DNA of 64,000 nucleotides from an uncultured beta proteobacterium (GTDB taxonomy: Bacteria; Pseudomonadota; Gammaproteobacteria; Burkholderiales; Burkholderiaceae_C): positions 1 to 64,000 of the forward strand of contig CAIVLG010000102.1 of the NCBI GenBank assembly GCA_903906695.1. Reading direction: 5' to 3'. Position 1 is the stretch's first letter. Each line of letters begins with the position of its first letter. Below, in pieces: positions 8,509 to 18,056 of the stretch. Under the pieces are notes generated by a model that was given only the letters and a program-made list of their open reading frames with translations, had not been told where the DNA came from and searched no databases. Made by a program: the position numbers and the translations under genes.

Positions 8509-10055
8509 TCACCAGCTTCAGGAGTTTGCGAGCCTTCGATCCGGGGCCCGCTGGAGCGCCGGCGCCGACGTCGTTTCCTTGGCGCGTCAACCGCATCGGC
8601 TGGTGCGCCTGCGTCAGGCACAGAGACTGCGACGGCAGGCACAACAGGCGTCTTGTGCACGCGGGGGGCACGTGGCCGATGCTGCTGTTCTTCTCGGACC
8701 TGATCGACCATGTCCTGACGCAGGTTATCGTCTGCCGAGCTGAATTCCTGCCACCAATCAGAAAGCACCACGTCGATCTCACCGGCATCGGCCCGCAGGC
8801 GCATGAAATCGAAGGCGGCGCGAAAACGCGGCTGCTCAACCAGACCGAACGGCGTGCTGCCAACACGCTTCTCAAAACGCGGTTGCATCATCCAGATCTC
8901 GCGCATGTCTGCGGCCAGTTTGCCACGACCCGAGACGTCGCCGATGCGGGCGTTGAAGACCTCGTCAATCGCATCCTGCAACGCCGGATGCGAATGCTGG
9001 CGCTGGGCCACGCGCTGCGCCCAGCCATCGCGCACATCGGCCCACAGGGTGCAGGCCAGCAAGAAACTCGGCGCTACCGGCTTGCCCTCGCCAACGCGAC
9101 GGTCGGTATCTTGCAAGGCCGCCTTGACAAAGATCTGGTCGGCACGCTCCACGACGACGTCGAGTAGCGGGTAAATGCCGCGCGCCATCCCGAGCGAGCG
9201 CAACTGCTCGATGGACGCCAGGGCGTGACCCGTCTGCAGCAGCTTGAGCATTTCATCGAACAAACGACTCTGGGGCACCTCGGCCAGCAGTTGCTGCGAC
9301 TTGATCAGTGGCGCTATCGTCTTGGGCTCCAGCACGAATCCCAGGGCATTGAGTTTCGCCGCGAAGCGTACCGCGCGGATGATGCGCACCGGGTCTTCAC
9401 GGTAGCGGGTAGCGGGATCGCCAATCATGCGGATGATGCGTTTCTTGGCGTCCTTGATGCCCTGGTGATAGTCAACCACGATCTCGGCTTCGGGGTCGTA
9501 ATACATGGCATTGATGGTGAAATCACGCCGCACCGCGTCTTCTTCCTGCGGACCCCAGACGTTGTCGCGCAGCACCCGCCCGGTCGAGTCGACCGCATGC
9601 TTCATGCCGGCGAGCTCGCTCTTGCTGGTCTTCTCGTTTCCGGCCACCTGCTCAGCTGCCGCGTTGTCCATGTAGGCTCGGAAGGTGGAGACCTCGATCA
9701 CTTCATTTTCGCGACCGCGCCCGAACACCACGTGCACAATGCGAAAGCGCCGCCCGATGATGAAGGCGCGCCGGAACAGGCCTTTGACCTGCTCGGGGGT
9801 AGCGTTGGTCGCCACATCGAAATCCTTCGGTCGCAAACCGACCATCAGGTCACGCACCGCGCCGCCGACAATGTAGGCTTCAAAACCAGCGCTCTTGAGG
9901 GTACGCACCACGTTGCGGGCGCGCTCGTCGACCAGGGCCGGGTCGATGCCATGCTCGGCGGCACCGACTTCTTCGCGCTTGCCAAATGGGTTCTTCTTGA
10001 GCTTGGCGGCCGAAGGCGATTTGCCCAGCAGTTTTTCAATGAATTTCTTGATCAT
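8505..10055 (-). CDS. pcnB: Poly(A) polymerase I
   Basis: AYIVGGAVRDLMVGLRPKDFDVATNATPEQVK ... RRFRIVHVVFGRG ... DFTINAMYYDP; basic C-terminal tail. Confidence 0.93.
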   Translation of the reverse strand: MIKKFIEKLLGKSPSAAKLKKNPFGKREEVGAAEHGIDPALVDERARNVVRTLKSAGFEAYIVGGAVRDLMVGLRPKDFDVATNATPEQVKGLFRRAFIIGRRFRIVHVVFGRGRENEVIEVSTFRAYMDNAAAEQVAGNEKTSKSELAGMKHAVDSTGRVLRDNVWGPQEEDAVRRDFTINAMYYDPEAEIVVDYHQGIKDAKKRIIRMIGDPATRYREDPVRIIRAVRFAAKLNALGFVLEPKTIAPLIKSQQLLAEVPQSRLFDEMLKLLQTGHALASIEQLRSLGMARGIYPLLDVVVERADQIFVKAALQDTDRRVGEGKPVAPSFLLACTLWADVRDGWAQRVAQRQHSHPALQDAIDEVFNARIGDVSGRGKLAADMREIWMMQPRFEKRVGSTPFGLVEQPRFRAAFDFMRLRADAGEIDVVLSDWWQEFSSADDNLRQDMVDQVREEQQHRPRAPRVHKTPVVPAVAVSVPDAGAPADAVDAPRKRRRRRRSSGPRIEGSQTPEAGD

Positions 10056-10106
10056 ATTTTCTTGCGGGACAGACTGCAGCTACGAACAAACCCTGCCCCT
10101 ATCACT

Positions 10107-10781
10107 TTAAAACAGCTCAAGTATGCGCCATCCGCGCTCGGTGGCCAGGGAACGCAGCCTGTCGTCCGGGTTGGTGGCCACCGGGTGATTCACTTTCTCG
10201 AGCAAACTCAAATCGTTGATCGAGTCGGTATAGAAAGTGCTCTCTACATCGAGCCACCTCAGTTTGCGACTGGCCAGCCATTGCTCGACCCTGGTGACCT
10301 TGCCTTCGCGCGCTGACGGTACGCCCTTGATCTCGCCGGTGATCCAGCCGGTGCCGCCGGTTGAGCAATCGCGCTCCAGCTCAACCGCGATCAACTCGGT
10401 AACACCAAAGGCCCGCGCAATCGGACGCGTCACAAATTCATTGGTTGCGGTAACGATCACCAACACGTCACCCGAGCGCTGATGCTGGCGCACCAGAGCT
10501 ATCGCCTGGGGCGTAATGGCAGGTTCAATCACTGTGCGCATGAAGTGGGCATGGGCCGCCTCTGCGTTGGCGGCGCCCTGAAGTCGTACAGCGTCAGTGG
10601 CAAAGCGAACGTAGTCGTGAATATCGAGAGTACCCGCCCTGTAATGAGCGAAAAACTCGTCGTTGCGACGATTGAAATCAACCGCATCGGTCCAGCCAAT
10701 CGTGGTCGTGAACACGCCCCAGGAATAGTCGGAATCAATCGGCAAAAGGGTGTGGTCAAGATCGAACAGAGCAAGCTTCAT
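10107..10781 (-). CDS. HAD-superfamily (HAD-IB, SerB-like) hydrolase
   Basis: LALFDLDHTLLPIDSDYSW ... VIVTATNEFVTRPIA ... FYTDSINDLSLLEKV. Confidence 0.88.
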   Translation of the reverse strand: MKLALFDLDHTLLPIDSDYSWGVFTTTIGWTDAVDFNRRNDEFFAHYRAGTLDIHDYVRFATDAVRLQGAANAEAAHAHFMRTVIEPAITPQAIALVRQHQRSGDVLVIVTATNEFVTRPIARAFGVTELIAVELERDCSTGGTGWITGEIKGVPSAREGKVTRVEQWLASRKLRWLDVESTFYTDSINDLSLLEKVNHPVATNPDDRLRSLATERGWRILELF

Positions 10782-10785
10782 GCGG

Positions 10786-11475
10786 TCAAGCGTCCTGCAT
10801 CATTGACCTGATCAAGGGAATCGTGATGGCACGTTTGGTCTGCAGCGCGTAGCCATCGATCAAATCAAGCAGTTCCATCAGACTACCCAGATCGCGGCTG
10901 AACCGCGTCAACATGAAATCCATCACATCGTCGCCCAAGAAGAGCCCGCGCGCGTCGGCGACTTGGCGCAAGACGGCGCGCCGTTCGGGCTCGCCAAGCA
11001 AGTGCAACTGAAATACGTGACCCCAGCCAAGGCGGCTTCGCAAGTCATCGCGCAAACTCAGATCGGCCGGCGGCATGGCACCGGCCGCCAGCACGCCCAG
11101 TTGATGGGTTTGCGCATTGACGAACCAGTTGAACGCGGCCTGCTGTTGAACAGCGCCATAAAGGTGCACATCGTCAAGCAGGATTGCGCTCCAGTGTTCA
11201 CTAAATTCCGGCGGATCGAGCGTGCCGGCATCGAGCCAACCGGCGCTGGCGCCCTGCTCGCGCAAGGCCGCCTGAACCGCCTTGAGTAAATGGGTTTTAC
11301 CAGAGCCCTCGGCGCCCCACAGGTAGCTCGGCACCGGTGAGCGGGCCGGGGCACCAGAACTAGAGGCCGCAGCCCACAGCGCCAGGTGACTCAAGGCCGC
11401 CTCATTGGGTCCGGCAAAAAAACTCTTCAAGGTCGGCCCGCTGGCCAGTCCGATATCAAGAGCAATCTGTTTCAT
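10786..11475 (-). CDS. hda: DnaA regulatory inactivator Hda
   Basis: MKQIALDIGLASGPTLKSFFAGPNEAAL; P-loop YLWGAEGSGKTHLL; AILLDDVHLYG; SRDLGSLMELLDLIDGYAL; divergent from purM as expected. Confidence 0.9.
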   Translation of the reverse strand: MKQIALDIGLASGPTLKSFFAGPNEAALSHLALWAAASSSGAPARSPVPSYLWGAEGSGKTHLLKAVQAALREQGASAGWLDAGTLDPPEFSEHWSAILLDDVHLYGAVQQQAAFNWFVNAQTHQLGVLAAGAMPPADLSLRDDLRSRLGWGHVFQLHLLGEPERRAVLRQVADARGLFLGDDVMDFMLTRFSRDLGSLMELLDLIDGYALQTKRAITIPLIRSMMQDA

Positions 11476-11591
11476 GCTTGTGCGGCGGAAAATGGCATTT
11501 GGATGCTCGTTGCGAACCCTTAGAATCAGGGCAAATTCTATAGGGCCAAGCTGCCCTGACTGACACACTGAATTTCAGCAAGCACTTTTAC

Positions 11592-12635
11592 ATGTCCATA
11601 GCCAGTTCTTCCCCCCCCCTCTCCTACAAAGATGCCGGCGTCGACATTGACGCCGGTGACGCGCTGGTTGAACGCATCAAGCCAATGGCAAGGAAGACCC
11701 TGCGCGAAGGCGTTTTGGCCGGCATTGGCGGCTTTGGCGCCTTGTTTGAAGTGCCCAAGCGCTACCGGGAACCGGTACTGGTGAGCGGCACCGACGGCGT
11801 CGGCACCAAGCTCAAACTGGCGTTCGAATGGAATATGCACGACACCGTCGGCATTGATCTGGTCGCCATGAGCGTCAACGATGTACTTGTACAGGGCGCT
11901 GAGCCGCTTTTCTTTCTCGACTACTTCGCCTGTGGCAAGCTTGATGTAGAAACGGCGGCTGCGGTCATCGGCGGTATTGCACGCGGCTGCGAGCTCTCGG
12001 CATGTGCTCTGATTGGTGGCGAAACGGCGGAGATGCCGGGCATGTACCCGGCAGGCGAATACGATCTGGCCGGCTTTTGCGTCGGTGCCGTCGAAAAGTC
12101 AAAGATTCTGAGTGGCGCCAATATAGAACCGGGTGACGTGGTGCTGGGTCTGGCCTCCAGCGGCGTGCACTCCAACGGATTCAGCCTGGTACGCAAGTGC
12201 ATCGAACGCGCGGACGGTCAACACCCCGCCATGCTTGACGGAAAGCCGTTCAGACAGGCCATCATGGAGCCGACCCGGCTTTACGTCAAGAACGTGCTGG
12301 CCGCGCTCGCCCTCCATCCGATCAAGGCGCTGGCTCACATCACGGGCGGTGGCTTGCTCGAAAACATCCCGCGTGTCCTGCCGCAAGGCACGGCGGCCCA
12401 TCTGCTCAAGGGCAGTTGGCCTCGCAGCGAATTGTTTGCCTGGCTGCAGAAAACGGCCGGCATCGACGACCATGAGATGAACCGCACTTTCAACAACGGC
12501 ATCGGCATGGTCGTCGTCATTGATGCCGCTCATGCTGCCGACTGTGCTGCTACCCTGCGCGAGGCTGGTGAGCAGGTGTTTCAAATCGGCCTGATCGCCG
12601 AGCGTGCGGACGGCGCCGCAGTGCAGTTTCGGTAA
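11592..12635 (+). CDS. purM: Phosphoribosylformylglycinamidine cyclo-ligase
   Basis: [22 protein letters not shown] ... [50 protein letters not shown]. Confidence 0.97.
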   Translation: MSIASSSPPLSYKDAGVDIDAGDALVERIKPMARKTLREGVLAGIGGFGALFEVPKRYREPVLVSGTDGVGTKLKLAFEWNMHDTVGIDLVAMSVNDVLVQGAEPLFFLDYFACGKLDVETAAAVIGGIARGCELSACALIGGETAEMPGMYPAGEYDLAGFCVGAVEKSKILSGANIEPGDVVLGLASSGVHSNGFSLVRKCIERADGQHPAMLDGKPFRQAIMEPTRLYVKNVLAALALHPIKALAHITGGGLLENIPRVLPQGTAAHLLKGSWPRSELFAWLQKTAGIDDHEMNRTFNNGIGMVVVIDAAHAADCAATLREAGEQVFQIGLIAERADGAAVQFR

Positions 12636-12774
12636 GGGCCTGTAACGTGGCCTCAATTATCCAAGCTTGTTAAGGGACCACTTCGGCGCTGCATCCGCCT
12701 TTATGGCAGGCATCGTTTATTGCGTCGGTGCACTGCTCCTGTTGCGGCTTCGGCCGAATCAACCAGTGTGAGGC

Positions 12775-14358
12775 TCAACGCCGACCAAACTGCCACAACT
12801 TCACGCCAAAAACCGCAAGGGCAACAAAATAGAGGGCCGCCGAGCTCAGCAATACAAGCGCCAGCAGCCAGATTCTCCTGATGCCGTCAACGCGCAATTG
12901 GGTCCAGGCAAAGGCCCCATTGGCCCACAGCAGGAAAGCCAGCAGCAAGCCACAGGCCGCCATCACCTGCAAGACGAAAACACCCCAACCGGGTTCCGGC
13001 CTGTAGCTGCCGCGTTGCAGCAAGCCCCATAGCAGCCAGACGGCATTGATCATGGCGCCAAGACCAATCGATAGCGTCAGCGCGGCGTGGCCGGCGTTGA
13101 CAGTCTGGCGAAGCAAAGGCACCAGGGCGATATTGAGAAGCTGCGTAATCACCAGCACCATGATTGCCACGCGCACCGGTGTCCTGGTGTCCTGGTTGGC
13201 GTAATAGCCCGGTGCCAAGACCTTGATGGCGACAATGCCGAGCAGACCCACGCCCCAACCCATCAGGGCATAGGTGATTTGCTGGACGTCGTGCTCGGTC
13301 ATCGCGCCATAGTGGTAGAGCACGGCCACCAACGGTCTAGCAAACGCGATCAAAGCCAGGGCGCTTGGCAGCGCCAGCAGCACCACCAGCCTCAAGCCCC
13401 AGTCCAGCATCGAGGAATATTTGGCCGTATTGCCAGCAGCGCGCGCCAGCGCCAGCTGCGGCATCAACACCACGCCCATGGCAACGCCCAGCAGCGCGGT
13501 AGGAAATTCCATCAAGCGGTCGGCGTAGGTGATCCAGCTGACGCTGCCGGGCGCCAGATGTGAGGCAATCTGGGTATTGATGAGCATTGAAATGTGGGCC
13601 ACGCTGACGCCCAGCAGTGCTGGCCCCATCAGTTTGACAATGCTCTTGCAACCGGGATCGGCCCAGGCGCTGCGAAACGCACGCCAATGCAGTCCGACAC
13701 GCGGCACCAGGCCAAGTTTCCTCAGCGCCAGCATTTGCACTCCAAGTTGCAAAACTCCACCGAGCAGCACACCACCGGCCAGCGCGTAGATCGGCTCAAT
13801 GCCAAGCGTCTTAAACCACGGCGCGCCGAGCCAGGCTGCCGCAATCATGCACAGATTGAGCAGGACCGGCGTGACCGCCGGCACGGCAAAATGCCTCCAT
13901 GTATTGAGCACCCCGGCCGCCAGCGCCACCAGTGACATGAAGGCGATGTAGGGGAACATCCAGCGCGTCATCACGACTGCAACGTCGAAACTGTTCGGGT
14001 TCTGCTGCAAGCCGCTGGCCATCGCCCAGACCAGCGCAGGCGCCAGCGCCACCCCCACCACACTCAGTACCAGCAGCGCCCAGAACAGCACCGTCGCGGT
14101 CCGGTCGATCAACAGTTGGGTCGCATCCTCGCCTTGCCGGGCCTTGGCGGCCGCAAGCACCGGCACGAAAGCCTGGCTAAAAGCCCCCTCCGCGAAAAAG
14201 CGGCGGAACAGGTTGGGAATGCGAAACGCCACATTGAAGGCATCGGTCAGGGCACTTGCGCCAAAGGTGGATGCGATCAGCAATTCCCGCAGCAAACCCG
14301 TGATGCGTGACAGCAGTGTCAGCAGCGAGACAACAGATGCAGATTTGAAAAGACTCAC
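12775..14358 (-). CDS. murJ: Lipid II flippase MurJ (MviN)
   Basis: SVVSLLTLLSRITGLLRELLIASTFGASALTDAFNVAFRIPNLFRRFFAEGAFSQAFVPVLA; polytopic membrane protein; divergent from rpsT. Confidence 0.95.
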   Translation of the reverse strand: MSLFKSASVVSLLTLLSRITGLLRELLIASTFGASALTDAFNVAFRIPNLFRRFFAEGAFSQAFVPVLAAAKARQGEDATQLLIDRTATVLFWALLVLSVVGVALAPALVWAMASGLQQNPNSFDVAVVMTRWMFPYIAFMSLVALAAGVLNTWRHFAVPAVTPVLLNLCMIAAAWLGAPWFKTLGIEPIYALAGGVLLGGVLQLGVQMLALRKLGLVPRVGLHWRAFRSAWADPGCKSIVKLMGPALLGVSVAHISMLINTQIASHLAPGSVSWITYADRLMEFPTALLGVAMGVVLMPQLALARAAGNTAKYSSMLDWGLRLVVLLALPSALALIAFARPLVAVLYHYGAMTEHDVQQITYALMGWGVGLLGIVAIKVLAPGYYANQDTRTPVRVAIMVLVITQLLNIALVPLLRQTVNAGHAALTLSIGLGAMINAVWLLWGLLQRGSYRPEPGWGVFVLQVMAACGLLLAFLLWANGAFAWTQLRVDGIRRIWLLALVLLSSAALYFVALAVFGVKLWQFGRR

Positions 14359-14475
14359 GACGCGCAGTGTAGCCGTGAGTGTTCAGACGCCGTTAGCCCA
14401 GTCTCCCGCTCTGGCTGCCAGCTGTTAGAATGCTCCGCTTTGCTGACATCATCGACAGACTCAAGGAACCACTAA

Positions 14476-14778
14476 ATGGCATCTGGAAAACCCAAGAAAA
14501 AGAACCCGCGCCTGGCGTCGGGCCGTAAGCGCGTCCGTCAGGACGTCAAGATCAACGCCGCGAACACCTCGCTGCGCTCCAAGTACCGCACTGCGGTGAA
14601 GAATGTAGAAAAAGCAGTTGTCACCGGCGACAAGGCCAAGGCAAGCGAGTTGTTCGGCAAAATGCAGGCCGTCGTCGACACCGTGGCCGACAAAGGCATC
14701 TTTCACAAGAACAAGGCAGCTCGCGACAAGAGCCGCCTGTCGGCCAAGGTGAAAACCATGGTCGCTAAAGCCGCCTGA
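14476..14778 (+). CDS. rpsT: 30S ribosomal protein S20
   Basis: [48 protein letters not shown]; 100 aa basic protein. Confidence 0.95.
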   Translation: MASGKPKKKNPRLASGRKRVRQDVKINAANTSLRSKYRTAVKNVEKAVVTGDKAKASELFGKMQAVVDTVADKGIFHKNKAARDKSRLSAKVKTMVAKAA

Positions 14779-14850
14779 TTTCAGGCAAATCGAACGGATC
14801 AATTTTCATGAAGAAATTGATCTGCCGTTTGTAACCGGTGCGCTGTCAGC

Positions 14851-14890
14851 AAAAACAAAAGAGCCGTCGCAAGACGGCTTTTTTGTTTTT
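14851..14890 (+). terminator. Rho-independent terminator after rpsT (A/T-flanked, possibly bidirectional)
   Basis: aaaaacaaaagAGCCGTC-gcaa-GACGGCTttttttgttttt. Confidence 0.9.
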
Positions 14891-15081
14891 GGGTTGTGGG
14901 CTGTCGTGGGTGCAGATATTGGGACATGGGTTCCCGCCTCATGCTGTCAAATGCCCAGGAAATCGACGGGGACCCTTGTCCCAATCCCTGCGGGTGGCAT
15001 CGCTGGTTCACGTGGGAAGTTGGGCATACTGCCGAAAGGAGCAGTGCAGCGGGAGCTGACACTGAATGGCTCACAATTGAC

Positions 15082-15726
15082 ATGATGGAAACCGCGAATG
15101 TAATAACTGGGACCGAAGGCTATGCCGTACAAGCAACTTATTTAATTGCGCGGTATGACGCGCTTTCGTTTGAAGCCAAGCATGAAGCGATTCTCGGCCT
15201 CTTGCCGACAAACCCAAGTCGATTCATTGATATAGGTTCTGGGACTGGTCATGATGCAGCGTGGTTGGTATCAAAAGGACACCATGTTGTTGCTGTGGAA
15301 CCAGTAGATGAATTGTGCGAAGCTGGGAGAAGAATTCACTCGAAGGCCGAGGTGACATGGGTGAATGACAGTCTTCCATTCCTCGCAACTTTTGATGAGG
15401 ACTGTGAGTTGTTCGATGTTGCCATGTTGACCGCTGTTTGGATGCACCTTGATGAGAAGAGTCGCCATCTTGGAATGAGACGAATTGCATCACTTATTGT
15501 TCCAAACGGATTGCTGTGCATGACGCTTCGCCACGGACCACTGCCTGATGGGCGTCAGACGTTTGATGTCTCTTCGGACGAAACAATATCGTTGGCAGAG
15601 CTCAGTGGGTTCAAGACTGTCTTAAATGTAAGGCGTAAGTCTGTTGGGGCACGCAATCGTGTTGCTGGAATCATGTGGTCGCATTTGGCTTTCCGTTTCT
15701 GTCCAAGGCATAGCGACACGCAATAG
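15082..15726 (+). CDS. Class I SAM-dependent methyltransferase
   Basis: Motif I RFIDIGSGTGHDAAWLVSKGHHVVAVEPVDELC; motif IV-like LFDVAMLTAVWMHL; ORF extends to 14896 but 15082 ATG fits domain start. Confidence 0.75.
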   Translation: MMETANVITGTEGYAVQATYLIARYDALSFEAKHEAILGLLPTNPSRFIDIGSGTGHDAAWLVSKGHHVVAVEPVDELCEAGRRIHSKAEVTWVNDSLPFLATFDEDCELFDVAMLTAVWMHLDEKSRHLGMRRIASLIVPNGLLCMTLRHGPLPDGRQTFDVSSDETISLAELSGFKTVLNVRRKSVGARNRVAGIMWSHLAFRFCPRHSDTQ

Positions 15727-15901
15727 GTGGCCATAAAGTTCTGGTGCCGTGAGTGACAGCAATGTGTCTTCAAAGGTCATTGCATAAGCCATCAGGAAAC
15801 GTGTCGGCGCCGGGTTTTGAGCTGGTCATGTGAAGGGCATAAAATCGCGCTTCAACGGCCCGCCATTGAACGGGCCGGTTTCATTTGGAAAGACCTAAAC
15901 C

Positions 15902-17116
15902 ATGACCGCACCTTTCATCGAAGCTGCCTCGCCGCACGTCATGAACACCTACGGCCGCGTGCCGATCGCCCTGTCGCATGGCCAGGGTTGCCGCGTCTGG
16001 GACGTCAATGGCAAGTCGTATCTGGACGCCCTCGGCGGCATTGCCGTCAACACGCTGGGTCACAACCATCCCAAGCTGGTGCCGGCGTTGCAGGACCAAG
16101 TCGCAAAAATCATCCACAGTTCGAACTACTACCATGTGCCAAACCAGGAGGTGCTGGCAAAGAAGCTGGTTGAACTCTCGGGTCTGAGCAACGTTTTTTT
16201 CTGCTCAACCGGCCTGGAAGCCAATGAGGCAGCCCTGAAACTGGCGCGCAAATTTGGCCATGACAAGGGCATAGAGCGCCCGGAGATCGTGGTCTACGAG
16301 AAAGCGTTTCACGGCCGCTCACTGGCCACACTGAGCGCCACTGGCAACCCCAAGATCCACGCCGGCTTCGGGCCGCTGGTGGAAGGGTTCATCCGGGTGC
16401 CGCTGAATGACATTGAGGCTCTGAAACAGACCACGGCCGGCAACCCGAACGTGGTGGCCGTCTTCTTTGAGGCGATCCAGGGTGAGGGTGGTATCAACAC
16501 CATGCACATCGATTACCTCAAGGCGGTGCGCCAACTCTGCGACGAGCGCGACTGGCTGCTGATGATCGACGAGGTGCAGTGCGGCATGGGACGCACCGGA
16601 AAGTGGTTCGCCCACCAGTGGGCTGACATCAAACCGGATGTCATGCCGCTGGCCAAGGGCCTGGGCTCGGGTGTGCCGGTAGGGGCGGTCGTTGCCGGGC
16701 CCAAGGCGGCCAACATCTTCCAGGTCGGCAACCACGGCACCACCTTCGGCGGCAATCCGCTGGCGATGCGCGCCGGCGTCGAGACTATTCGTATCATGGA
16801 ACAAGAAGGCTTGCTGGCCAACGCAACCCGGGTCGGCGCGCATCTGGTGGCCGCCCTCGCCCTCGCCTTGAAATCGGAATTGGCCGCAGGCAGTGTTCGT
16901 GAGATCCGCGGTCGTGGCCTGATGCTTGGCATCGAACTGGCCAAGCCCTGCGCGGCGCTGGTAGGGCTATGTGCGGCCAACGGCCTGTTGATCAGCGTCA
17001 CCGCCGACAGCGTGATCCGCCTGGTGCCGCCGCTGATCATGAGCACGCAGGAAGCCGACGAGGTGGTCAGCATTCTGTGCCCTCTCATCAAGCAGTTCCT
17101 GCTTGATGCGGCCTAA
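15902..17116 (+). CDS. argD: Acetylornithine aminotransferase
   Basis: NTYGRVPIALSHGQGCRVWDVNGKSYLDALGGIAVNTLGHNHPKLV ... LMIDEVQCGMGRTGKWFAHQW ... LAKGLGSGVPVGAVVAG. Confidence 0.93.
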   Translation: MTAPFIEAASPHVMNTYGRVPIALSHGQGCRVWDVNGKSYLDALGGIAVNTLGHNHPKLVPALQDQVAKIIHSSNYYHVPNQEVLAKKLVELSGLSNVFFCSTGLEANEAALKLARKFGHDKGIERPEIVVYEKAFHGRSLATLSATGNPKIHAGFGPLVEGFIRVPLNDIEALKQTTAGNPNVVAVFFEAIQGEGGINTMHIDYLKAVRQLCDERDWLLMIDEVQCGMGRTGKWFAHQWADIKPDVMPLAKGLGSGVPVGAVVAGPKAANIFQVGNHGTTFGGNPLAMRAGVETIRIMEQEGLLANATRVGAHLVAALALALKSELAAGSVREIRGRGLMLGIELAKPCAALVGLCAANGLLISVTADSVIRLVPPLIMSTQEADEVVSILCPLIKQFLLDAA

Positions 17117-17147
17117 GTCATAGCCGTCGTTTTCCGGATCGTCAGCC

Positions 17148-18056
17148 ATGAACCATTTCCTGCAATTCAGCGACTTGAGCGCCAGCGACTACGCCTATCT
17201 GTTTGAACGCGCCGCACTGATCAAGAAAAAGTTCAAAGCGTATGAGCGGCACCAACCCTTGATCGATCGCACGCTTGCTTTGATCTTTGAGAAGGCGTCA
17301 ACCCGCACGCGCGTCAGTTTCGAAGCCGGCATGTACCAGATGGGCGGCAGCGTCGTGCACCTGACCACGGCGGACAGCCAACTGGGGCGCTCCGAGCCGA
17401 TTGAAGACAGCTCCAAAGTAATCAGCCGCATGGTCGACCTGGTCATGATACGCACCTTCGAGCAAAGCAAGATCGAGCGCTTCGCCGAGCATTCGCGCGT
17501 TCCAGTGATCAATGGCCTGACCAACGAATTCCATCCCTGCCAGATACTGGCAGACATCTTCACCTACATCGAGCATCGCGGCTCGATTGCGGGCAAGACG
17601 GTGGCCTGGGTGGGGGACGGCAACAACATGGCCAACACCTGGCTTCAGGCGAGCGAGATTTTGGGCTTTAAGGTCCATGTCAGCACCCCCAGCGGCTACG
17701 AAGTTGACCAGTCGATTGCCGGCCTGCGCTCGGCTGAAAGCTATCAGGTTTTCAGCGACCCGATGCAGGCCTGCGCAGGCGCCGATCTGGTGACCACAGA
17801 TGTCTGGACCAGCATGGGCTTCGAAGCTGAAAACGAAACCCGCAAACTGGCATTTGCTGACTGGTGCGTCGACGCCGACATGATGCGTGCCGCCAAACCC
17901 GACGCCCTCTTCATGCACTGCCTGCCGGCACACCGCGGCGAGGAGGTGCAGGCCGACATCATCGACGGCCCGCAGTCGGTGGTCTGGGACGAAGCCGAGA
18001 ACCGCCTGCATGCGCAGAAAGCGCTGATGGAACTCTTGCTGCTGGGCCGGCTCTAA
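17148..18056 (+). CDS. argF: Ornithine carbamoyltransferase
   Basis: HFLQFSDLSASDY ... FEKASTRTRVSFEAGMYQMGGS ... NEFHPCQILADI ... MHCLPAHRGEEV. Confidence 0.95.
   Translation: MNHFLQFSDLSASDYAYLFERAALIKKKFKAYERHQPLIDRTLALIFEKASTRTRVSFEAGMYQMGGSVVHLTTADSQLGRSEPIEDSSKVISRMVDLVMIRTFEQSKIERFAEHSRVPVINGLTNEFHPCQILADIFTYIEHRGSIAGKTVAWVGDGNNMANTWLQASEILGFKVHVSTPSGYEVDQSIAGLRSAESYQVFSDPMQACAGADLVTTDVWTSMGFEAENETRKLAFADWCVDADMMRAAKPDALFMHCLPAHRGEEVQADIIDGPQSVVWDEAENRLHAQKALMELLLLGRL

Noticed and set aside
9225-10316. 363-aa plus-strand ORF
   Set aside because: Antisense to pcnB and the HAD gene; no family motif, shadow ORF
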